From an uncultured Pseudonocardia sp. (lineage in GTDB: Bacteria > Actinomycetota > Actinomycetes > Mycobacteriales > Pseudonocardiaceae), in contig CAMIBU010000003.1 in assembly GCA_946222475.1 (NCBI GenBank), forward strand, positions 1-21,258: 21,258 nt of DNA, in the 5' to 3' direction. Under the pieces are notes generated by a model. It saw only the letters and a list, made by a program, of their open reading frames with translations, was not told the origin of the DNA and did not search any database. Of this stretch, positions 8,952-14,469 are shown piece after piece. Positions within the stretch are counted from its first letter, which is position 1. Every line of letters starts with the position of its first letter. Both the position numbers and the translations under genes were made by a program.

Positions 8952-9298
8952 AACCCGACGGGGTTGCCGTCCGGGTCGGCGAGCACCGCGAATCGCCCGT
9001 AGCCACCGGGCAGGTCCGTCGGCGGTACCAGCGCCTTCCCGCCGAGCGACTCGGCGCGGTCGAGCGCGGCCTGCAGGTCGGGCACCCGGACGTAGAACTT
9101 GACCCCCGTGTCGCCGGGCGCCTCGGACGGTCCGATGCCACCCCCGATCGCGCCCTCACCGGCACCGGTGTCGACCAGGCCGTAACCGCCCATCTCGGGG
9201 TCGGCGGCGACCTGCCAGTCGAACAGCGCGGCGTAGAACGCCTGCGCCCGCTCGTGGTGCTCGCTCACGACCTCGAAGAACGCGACCGGCATTCCCAT
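8942..9298 (-). CDS. VOC-superfamily (glyoxalase/bleomycin-resistance fold) protein
   Basis: A 118-aa single-domain protein with two beta-alpha-beta-beta-beta modules: VAFFEVVSEHHERAQAFYAALFDW at the front and KFYVRVPDLQAALDRAESLG in the second half, closing with FAVLADPDGNPVGLW. The final motif is the common VOC ending; the DPDGN pattern resembles glyoxalase-like and antibiotic-resistance relatives, but the metal ligands cannot be assigned confidently. ATG 9296-9298 follows a GGAGGGAG site about 10 bases upstream. First gene of the operon that continues with ArsR, SRPBCC and YciI-like genes. Could detoxify a reactive metabolite; the substrate is unknown. Confidence 0.88.
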   Translation of the reverse strand: MGMPVAFFEVVSEHHERAQAFYAALFDWQVAADPEMGGYGLVDTGAGEGAIGGGIGPSEAPGDTGVKFYVRVPDLQAALDRAESLGGKALVPPTDLPGGYGRFAVLADPDGNPVGLWA

Positions 9299-9329
9299 CT
9301 GCGTGCTCCCTCCCGGTTGACTGCCTCAT

Positions 9330-9358
9330 ACGTTAGCGTTCGCGAACGTTAGCGTCAA
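9330..9358 (-). promoter_or_regulatory. Promoter of the VOC-ArsR operon with embedded operator
   Basis: On the minus strand TTGACG (9353-9358) and TAACGT (9330-9335) are spaced by exactly 17 bases. The region 9331-9354 consists of two direct copies of CGTTAGCG flanking the 8-bp palindrome TTCGCGAA; read together this also gives the perfect 12-bp palindrome CGTTCGCGAACG. A repressor bound here would cover both promoter boxes, and the ArsR protein encoded second in the operon is the obvious candidate. Boxes and repeats are seen; the regulator link is inferred. Confidence 0.65.
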
Positions 9359-9452
9359 CTATCAGATAGGCCGGTCAGATCGGTCACCAACAACAGCCGA
9401 CCACCGGCCGACGTTGCTAGCGTTGCCGGTGGAGCCGCACGCCGCGGCCTCC

Positions 9453-9492
9453 CCGGACGAGTGCGCCGTACCCGGCTTGCCAAGACGACGCC
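9453..9492 (+). ncRNA. Guanidine-III riboswitch (ykkC-III)
   Basis: The stretch matches, as I remember it, the 41-base Thermobifida fusca guanidine-III aptamer: CCGGACGAG, then TGCGCCGTACCCGG almost base for base, then a shorter match CAAGACGACGCC. Helix P1 is CCGG (9453-9456) with CCGG (9472-9475). The pseudoknot pairs GCGCCGT (9463-9469) with ACGACGC (9485-9491), with one C-A mismatch where the T. fusca RNA has C-G. It ends 8 bases before the GGAGG ribosome site of the SugE/Gdx gene, so translational control (ligand-stabilised pseudoknot freeing or shaping the ribosome site) is more likely than termination. The downstream gene is a guanidinium exporter, exactly the expected target. Confidence 0.85.
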
Positions 9493-9511
9493 TTGTGTGC
9501 GGAGGTGCGTC

Positions 9512-9826
9512 ATGGCGTGGATCGTTCTCGTCGTCTCGGGTGTGCTGGAGACGGTGTGGGCAGCGGCCCTCTCCCAGTCCCGAGGCTTCACCCGGCTCGT
9601 CCCGTCGGTCGTGTTCGGCGTGGCGCTCGTGCTGAGCATGGCCGGGCTGGCCTTCGCGTTGCGGTCGATCCCGGTCGGCACGGGTTACGCCGTGTGGGTC
9701 GGCATCGGCGCGGTGGGCGCCGCGATCTACGGGATGGTCGCACTCGGAGAACCGGCGACGGCGGCGCGGCTGCTGTGCCTGGTCGCGATCGTGGCCGGCG
9801 TCGTGGGCCTGAAGTTCCTGCACTGA
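9512..9826 (+). CDS. gdx: SMR-family guanidinium exporter (SugE/Gdx)
   Basis: A 104-aa four-helix small multidrug resistance protein that exports guanidinium in exchange for protons as a dual-topology dimer. It begins MAWIVLVVSGVLETVW with the essential Glu13, continues SRGFTRLVPSV, SIPVGTGYAVWVGIGAVGAA and LGEPATAARL. The GFTRL-P and GIGAVGAA stretches are typical of the Gdx/SugE branch rather than EmrE. Start ATG 9512 is fixed by GGAGG at 9501-9505. The in-frame GTG at 9461 lies inside the riboswitch and is not used. Guanidine-III control upstream supports guanidinium as the true substrate. The gene converges with the SRPBCC gene, with only 9 bases between them. Confidence 0.95.
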   Translation: MAWIVLVVSGVLETVWAAALSQSRGFTRLVPSVVFGVALVLSMAGLAFALRSIPVGTGYAVWVGIGAVGAAIYGMVALGEPATAARLLCLVAIVAGVVGLKFLH

Positions 9827-9835
9827 CACCGTCGT

Positions 9836-10411
9836 CTACGGCGGCGCTGCGCCGCAGGCCACGCCCGTGCGCTTCCGGCGGGCCAGCCGGACGAAGGTCG
9901 CCGCCGGTGGCGGCGGCACCAGACGCCGTTCCGACTCGGTGGTCGCGCGGCGGCGACGCAACTCCAGACGCAGGCTCTCCTCGCCGCGCGCCATCGCCCA
10001 CCGATGGTTGGCCGCGAACACCGGTCGCAGCAACCAGGTCAGCCGGCGCAGGAGCGGCTTGCTCGCGCTGACCCGCCAGTCGTAGGTGATGACGACCTCC
10101 GGGCCGTCCTGAGCGAAGGTCCATCGGCCGGTGCCGATGAGATCACCGGCGGCCGTGAGCGCGTAGCCGACGTCGGTGACCGGTTCGACGATCCGCAGCG
10201 TCCACCGCAGGGTGTACGGCAGCCAGCCCTTGGTGAGCAGTACCGTCTCGCCACCGAGGCCATTGCCGTCGCCCTCGTGCAGCGTGTGGACGGCGAGGTA
10301 CACGGCCGGCCACCACCGCGTCAGCGACGGGCCGTCGGTGAGCACGTCCCGCACCTCGGCAACCGTGCCGGCGACCCGCCACACCGTGCGGAACTCGTAG
10401 TGGGCGGCCAC
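9836..10411 (-). CDS. SRPBCC / polyketide-cyclase-like protein
   Basis: A 191-aa helix-grip protein. The start MAAHYEFRTVWRVAGTVAEV, then LTRWWPAVYLAV, LTKGWLPYTLRW and the late VVITYDWRVSAS and HRWAMARGEESLRLEL helix are typical of the polyketide_cyc2/SRPBCC group. The last 40 residues are basic and proline-rich and probably unstructured. The likely start is GTG 10409-10411; no strong ribosome site is visible. It stands alone, convergent with gdx, so there is no context for a ligand. Unrelated in detail to the SRPBCC protein of the ArsR operon. Confidence 0.85.
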   Translation of the reverse strand: MAAHYEFRTVWRVAGTVAEVRDVLTDGPSLTRWWPAVYLAVHTLHEGDGNGLGGETVLLTKGWLPYTLRWTLRIVEPVTDVGYALTAAGDLIGTGRWTFAQDGPEVVITYDWRVSASKPLLRRLTWLLRPVFAANHRWAMARGEESLRLELRRRRATTESERRLVPPPPAATFVRLARRKRTGVACGAAPP

Positions 10412-10629
10412 TCCGGCAACCTACCCCCGGTCCGGAGGCGTCGACGACGCGCGCAATCGTCAGATGGTCACTACGGTGGCCGCGAGGCCTGGTCGGGCGG
10501 CACGCTCCGCCGAGCAGATCGTCCGAGACGGCCCGGTCGGGTCGCGGCGGGTGGGAGCTCCCGGCCCTCCGACCTGCGCTGCGGCCGGCTCCGGTGTCAG
10601 CTCGGGGTGGCGCTGACGACGCCACCCAC
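10412..10629. other. Region without a clear gene
   Basis: About 220 bases between the SRPBCC start and the small minus-strand ORF. Reading frames here are arginine- or serine-rich and show no protein pattern. It should contain the SRPBCC promoter, but I see no convincing boxes. Confidence 0.4.
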
Positions 10630-10923
10630 CTACGGTCCGGTGCGGGCAACGGCCTGACCGTCGGGCGACCCGATCGCCGAAGATCCGGCCGTCGAGGTGA
10701 ACCGGTCGCCGGTCGGGCCGGCGAACGCGCGCCAGGTGCGAGCGATGACGACGGCGCGGGCCTCCTGTTCGGGTAGCTCCTCGGGACGGTGCACCAGCCC
10801 GACGAGGTGGGCGTCGACGCCGAGGGCAGCGGTTCCAGCGATGTGCTGGGCGGCGCCGGTGTCCTTGCAGAAGCCCAATCCGAGCCGCCATCCGTCCACC
10901 ACGAGGACAGTCGCACCGTCCAT
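10630..10923 (-). CDS. Small hypothetical protein or gene remnant
   Basis: An uncertain 97-aa frame from ATG 10921-10923 to TAG 10630-10632. By my count about 84% of third codon positions are G or C. The peptide has balanced composition (ATVLVVDGWRLGLGF, DAHLVGLVHRPEELPEQE, ARAVVIARTWRAFAG), more protein-like than the opposing plus-strand frame that could extend the FUSC gene upstream. GGGGTGG just before the ATG could serve for ribosome binding. I do not recognise a family. It might be the tail of a decayed gene. It diverges from the FUSC gene, leaving 57 bases between starts. Confidence 0.35.
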   Translation of the reverse strand: MDGATVLVVDGWRLGLGFCKDTGAAQHIAGTAALGVDAHLVGLVHRPEELPEQEARAVVIARTWRAFAGPTGDRFTSTAGSSAIGSPDGQAVARTGP

Positions 10924-10980
10924 GCCACCCCGGAACGCCCTACCCTGGCGCTGACGTCGGGCAGAGCCGCCGGGAGTGAC

Positions 10981-12030
10981 ATGGAGTCGACAACGGGGGC
11001 AGAGCCCGCGCCTCGGGATGTCGCGGCCGGGGCCACCCCGGCCCGGGGTCCGGCCCTCTTGGCTCTGCTGGGTGCGGCCCTGCTGCTGGTCGCCGCAGCA
11101 ATCGGCCCGTGGCAGGGCGCCACCGGGGTGGTGCTCGCCGCGATCCTGCCGGTTGCTGTCGCTGTTCCACACGGGCGGCGGGTCACCACCACCGTCGCAC
11201 TGATCACCCCCGTCGCCGCGGGCCTCGGTGTGGTGGTGAATTCCCGACCTGTCGCAGTCAGCACGCTGATGGCGATTGCGACGGTCGGCGTTGCGCTCGC
11301 TGCGTACCGCGGGCTGCGCGGACCGGCGGTGTATCTCGCTCTGGAGGCTGGACTGGCCGGTGTCGGGGCGCCCCCGTCGCTGCCCAACGAGACGGCGGCT
11401 CTCCCGCTGAAGGCCCTCGTGTGCGCCGCTGTGGCGCTCGGCACCGCCCTGGTTGTCGCAGCCTTGCACCGGCTTCTGCTACGTGGTCTGCGCCCGGTTC
11501 GTCGCGCCCATCTGACGCGCCGCCAGGCCACGCAGTACGGGGTGCTGCTCGGTGTCCTGCTGGTCCCGACGACCTGGCTGGTAGCGACGTACTGGCCCGG
11601 GTCACGGGCCGGCTGGCTGCTGCTCACGATCCTCGTCGCAGTTCGGCCCACGAGCGCGGATACGCGCCGCGTCGTCGCGGATCGGCTTCTCGGAACCCTG
11701 GCCGGCGGTGTCGCCGCAGCCCTGTTTGCCCTCCTGCTGCCCGCCGGAGAGCTCCGGCTGGCCGTCGGTGCGATCTGCGCGATCGTGGCGGTCGCGACCC
11801 GCATCCTGCGCATCCGATATGCAGTGTTCGTCTCCGCGTTGACCCCTGCCGTCGTTCTGCTCGGTTCACATCCCGACGCGACCTGGAGCACCGACGCCGC
11901 GCGGGTCGGCTACACCCTGGCGGCCTCAGCCGCGGTCATCGCCCTGTCGACCGCCGGGCGAGCACTGCTGTCGACCCTGGACAGTCGCGTCTTGAAGCGC
12001 TCTTCGACCGGAGAATCTGGGGCACGGTGA
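10981..12030 (+). CDS. FUSC-family integral membrane protein
   Basis: A 349-aa polytopic membrane protein with about ten hydrophobic segments. The C-terminal half fits the FUSC_2/aromatic-acid exporter domain: GWLLLTILVAVRPTSADTRR, followed by VADRLLGTLAGGVAAALFA, the usual RxxGTxxG hallmark. Family members are linked to export of fusaric acid, p-hydroxybenzoate and related compounds, mostly without an assigned substrate. ATG 10981 follows GGGAG by about 7 bases. The frame is open upstream to 10789, but that extension is polar and unlike the family. No adjacent membrane-fusion protein, as expected in a Gram-positive. Confidence 0.88.
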   Translation: MESTTGAEPAPRDVAAGATPARGPALLALLGAALLLVAAAIGPWQGATGVVLAAILPVAVAVPHGRRVTTTVALITPVAAGLGVVVNSRPVAVSTLMAIATVGVALAAYRGLRGPAVYLALEAGLAGVGAPPSLPNETAALPLKALVCAAVALGTALVVAALHRLLLRGLRPVRRAHLTRRQATQYGVLLGVLLVPTTWLVATYWPGSRAGWLLLTILVAVRPTSADTRRVVADRLLGTLAGGVAAALFALLLPAGELRLAVGAICAIVAVATRILRIRYAVFVSALTPAVVLLGSHPDATWSTDAARVGYTLAASAAVIALSTAGRALLSTLDSRVLKRSSTGESGAR

Positions 12031-12363
12031 GGCAGCGGGATCGCACCTGGGTTCCGGCAGTTCAGCGCGCTGGCGCCCGTGGTGCCCGGTTCCGCCTGTC
12101 CGCATGCACGCCGTGCCCTGCCGGGAAACCTTCTCTCCGGGCTCGGCGACGGGGCGACGTGATGCGTGAGATCCGCTGCTGCTCGGGAGCTACGGACGGA
12201 CCCCGCTCCGCGAAGGTGTCGATGACCCGGGACCACCACCTCCGCCGGCGTCTGACGGACCGGCAGACGGCCGACGTGCTGGAGCGGCTGTTCGAGTCCC
12301 CGGGGATGAAAACGGTCCTGTGATCTTGCAAAGCGTCCCGCACTACGGTGTTTGCGCTGGTAG
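12031..12363. other. Intergenic region before the tRNA fragment
   Basis: About 330 bases. The only candidate is a very short plus-strand frame ending at TGA 12321-12323. It could start at ATG 12162 (53 aa) or, with an AAGG site, ATG 12222 (33 aa, ending in LERLFESPGMKTVL). Its third positions are G/C-rich, but it matches nothing I know. Otherwise nothing is seen. This should be host sequence flanking the insertion. Confidence 0.35.
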
Positions 12364-12408
12364 TGGTGGGCCCCCAGGGGATCGAACCCTGAACCCGCGG
12401 ATTAAAAG
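12364..12408 (-). tRNA. 3' fragment of tRNA-Lys(UUU): attachment-site scar
   Basis: Read on the minus strand it gives the anticodon loop CTTTTAA (anticodon TTT), the 3' anticodon strand TCCGC, variable loop GGGTT, a perfect T arm CAGGG-TTCGATC-CCCTG, acceptor strand GGGGCCC, discriminator A and encoded CCA. The 5' half is absent: bases beyond 12408 do not pair with TCCGC and no acceptor GGGCCCC or D arm follows. This is the expected footprint at the distal end of an element integrated in a tRNA gene. The intact tRNA-Lys should lie at the other end, to the right of the window. Confidence 0.88.
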
Positions 12409-12717
12409 GGAACGGGCAGCAACCTCGTACAGCCTCTACCAGTAACATCGGTTGCACGACTGGCTACACCGTGACGCACGAGCAGCACTGTTCAACCAGA
12501 TTTTGCGTCATGGAGCGCGTCACGGTCGGGGCCGCGGCCCGCGTCCCCGAGACCGTTCAGCTGTAGCCGGGTGCAGCCACGCAGGCCTTGTGCGATCGGT
12601 GCCGCACCTGCATTATGCGCGAAGGGGCAATGAGGCCACGCAGCGCCTGAGCATCACCGGCGCGGCCCCCTCCGTCAGGAGAGGTCACGCCTGGCGGTGT
12701 CCGCCGTGGCGTATCGC
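12409..12717. other. Island edge without a clear gene
   Basis: About 310 bases between the tRNA scar and the cytosine methyltransferase stop. No integrase or excisionase is seen. A short hairpin GGCGG-TGT-CCGCC (12693-12705) sits 12 bases past the methyltransferase stop and could help end its transcription, although no T run follows. Short frames here look random. Confidence 0.45.
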
Positions 12718-13812
12718 TCAGCGTGGTTGCGCGGCGAGGTGTGCGGCGATAGCCCGGCCCAGCGGGATCGGTACCGCGTTGCCGATCTGCCGTCCAATCG
12801 CCGTCTTCGAGCCGACCCAGCGATGCTCGTCGGCGAACCCCTGGATCCGTGCAGCCTCGAAGTGGGTCAGTGCCCGGTCCTCGGTCGGATGGAGATACCT
12901 GCCCTTCTCCGGCTTCCAGAACTCGGTACGGATCGTCACCGAGGGTCGATCCAGACGGAGCCTGCCCATCACGTCCATCGACCCGGTCGTGTGATCGAGC
13001 CAGCACGGCGGTCGGAGGTGGATCGGGATGTCGAAGCGGTTCCCCCCGGACGGGATCGACCTGATCCGGGCCATGGAGGTCGCGGTGTAGGTGCGTCCGA
13101 CATGGAGCTCGCGCGTGGTGAACCGGCCGGGCTGTGGGCGCCCGTCCACAACGACGTATCGCGCCGGGAGCTCAGTGCGGGTCACCTCACGCCGGACGTG
13201 CCGGAGGGCGGCGGACAGCGGAACGTGTCGGCCGGCGTGCGTCGGTGTGGGCATCCCTGGGGCGGGCAGATCGCGGTGGTGGCCGATGACGATCGTGCGG
13301 CGACGCGCTTGAGCCGCGCCGTAGTCGGCCGCGTTCAGTACGGCGACTTCGAAGTCGTAGGCGGCCAGCATCCCTCCCGGACCGACGGCCGCGCGAAGGT
13401 CGGCAAACTGCCCGGAGGACACGAACGCCCCGACGTTCTCCAAGACAAAGTAGCGCGGCTCTGCCCGGACGATCGTTCGGGCGTAGTCGCGCCACAGCTC
13501 GTTCCGCACGTCCTCGACGTCCTGGCGGCCGAGGGTCGAGAACCCTTGGCACGGCGGGCCGCCGACTACAACATCCACGGACGGCACGTCTTCCTCGACG
13601 AGCCACGCACCGATGCTGGCCACGCGGACGATGTCGCCACCGAACGTGGCTGCGAAGGTCGCCGCGGCGACCGGATCCATCTCGACCGCGCGCACCGTTC
13701 GGAAGCCGCCCGCAGCGTGGAAGCCCGCGGTGAGGCCGCCCGCCCCGCAGAACAGGTCCAGGACCGACAGGTTGGCTTGTGGGCGTTGGCTGGAGGGGGC
13801 GGATTCGAACAC
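12718..13812 (-). CDS. C5-cytosine DNA methyltransferase (Dcm-like)
   Basis: A 364-aa enzyme transferring a methyl group from S-adenosylmethionine to carbon 5 of cytosine at a specific site. Motifs are in the usual order: I DLFCGAGG (19-26), IV GGPPCQGFS (84-92, catalytic Cys88), VI ENV (125-127), VIII QARRR (168-172), a target-recognition region of about 110-130 residues, and X GNAVP (344-348). No in-frame ATG fits; GTG 13810-13812 gives a normal N-terminus 17 residues before motif I. It lacks a Shine-Dalgarno but has TACGGT 7 bases upstream, so its mRNA may be leaderless. It diverges from vsr, 60 bases away. The usual Dcm-Vsr pairing supports both calls. Target sequence unknown. Confidence 0.95.
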   Translation of the reverse strand: MFESAPSSQRPQANLSVLDLFCGAGGLTAGFHAAGGFRTVRAVEMDPVAAATFAATFGGDIVRVASIGAWLVEEDVPSVDVVVGGPPCQGFSTLGRQDVEDVRNELWRDYARTIVRAEPRYFVLENVGAFVSSGQFADLRAAVGPGGMLAAYDFEVAVLNAADYGAAQARRRTIVIGHHRDLPAPGMPTPTHAGRHVPLSAALRHVRREVTRTELPARYVVVDGRPQPGRFTTRELHVGRTYTATSMARIRSIPSGGNRFDIPIHLRPPCWLDHTTGSMDVMGRLRLDRPSVTIRTEFWKPEKGRYLHPTEDRALTHFEAARIQGFADEHRWVGSKTAIGRQIGNAVPIPLGRAIAAHLAAQPR

Positions 13813-13825
13813 GTCTCGAACCGTA

Positions 13826-13862
13826 GCCGGCGAGTGCGACGATTCGACGCCGGCTCGCCGGC
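13826..13862. promoter_or_regulatory. Inverted repeat in the methyltransferase/vsr divergent promoter
   Basis: GCCGGCGAG (13826-13834) and CTCGCCGGC (13854-13862) are perfect 9-bp inverted copies 19 bases apart. The right arm also forms a local hairpin, CGCCGG-CTCG-CCGGCG. The left arm lies against a -10-like TACGGT for the methyltransferase. It could be an operator for autoregulation by the methyltransferase or another island protein; CCGG-containing arms could themselves be methylation targets. No controller-protein gene is visible. Confidence 0.5.
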
Positions 13863-13872
13863 GACTGTGATT

Positions 13873-14469
13873 ATGGTCCTCGTGTCTGACTCTCGACCGA
13901 CGACGACGCCGGAGATCTCCGCACGCATGTCGCGCCAGGCGCGGCGCGATACGGCGCCCGAGGTAGCGCTGCGTCGTGAGCTGCACCGGCGCGGTCTGCG
14001 CTTCCGCGTCGACTGGCCGTTGCCGGGCATGCCACGAAGACGGGCGGACATCGCCTTCACTCGACGCAAGGTCGCGGTCTTCATCGACGGATGCTTCTGG
14101 CACTCCTGCCCTGAGCACGCGACCGCTCCCGCCTCCAACGCCGGCTGGTGGGCGGCGAAGCTGGCGGCCAACGTCCGGCGTGACAGGGCCACGGACGACC
14201 ATCTCCGATCGCTGGGCTGGGCTGTCCTCCGGTTCTGGGAGCACGAGGGTGTCTTGACGTGCGCCGACGGTGTGAGCCGGGTGCTTGCTGACGCTGACGA
14301 CACCTGCGATGTGCAGACCTCCGACGGCAGGCGCAGTGTCGGAACCCGACCTACCGCCCTGGTACGACTAACCTCACCACCGGCTGAAGGGGATCATGAA
14401 GGCGGACAGAGTGACGGAACGGCGCAAGCTGATCGAGGTGGCGTTGCCGCTCGAAGCGATCAACCGTGA
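13873..14469 (+). CDS. vsr: Very short patch repair (Vsr) endonuclease
   Basis: Vsr nicks DNA next to T:G mismatches left when 5-methylcytosine deaminates. Residues 14-137 fit the family: ISARMSRQARRDTAPEVALR, LPGMPRRRADIAFTRRKVAVF with metal-binding Asp59, IDGCFWHSCPEH (Asp72, His77), NVRRDRATDDHLRSLGWAVL and FWEHE. The start is either ATG 13873 or GTG 13882; I use the ATG. Both are close to TATGGT and lack a clear ribosome site. From ATG the product is 198 aa, against roughly 140-160 in the family. The extra 55-60 residues are polar, look unstructured and overlap the next gene by 74 bases. It may act with the divergent methyltransferase as repair or, as in some systems, as the restriction nuclease. 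Confidence 0.9.
   Translation: MVLVSDSRPTTTPEISARMSRQARRDTAPEVALRRELHRRGLRFRVDWPLPGMPRRRADIAFTRRKVAVFIDGCFWHSCPEHATAPASNAGWWAAKLAANVRRDRATDDHLRSLGWAVLRFWEHEGVLTCADGVSRVLADADDTCDVQTSDGRRSVGTRPTALVRLTSPPAEGDHEGGQSDGTAQADRGGVAARSDQP

Noticed and set aside
9461..9511. Longer N-terminus for the SugE/Gdx protein from GTG 9461
   Set aside because: The start would lie inside the riboswitch and add a basic stretch not seen in the family; ATG 9512 has a perfect GGAGG site.
10789..10980. 64-residue N-terminal extension of the FUSC protein
   Set aside because: Polar and unlike the family; a ribosome site precedes ATG 10981, and the opposite strand reads more like protein here.
12409..12450. D-arm look-alike GGTAGAG (minus strand, 12434-12440) next to the tRNA fragment, suggesting a split or intron-containing tRNA-Lys
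   Set aside because: Spacing to the anticodon is 25 bases instead of about 7, nothing pairs with the TCCGC anticodon strand, and no GGGCCCC acceptor strand is present. A scar explains it better.
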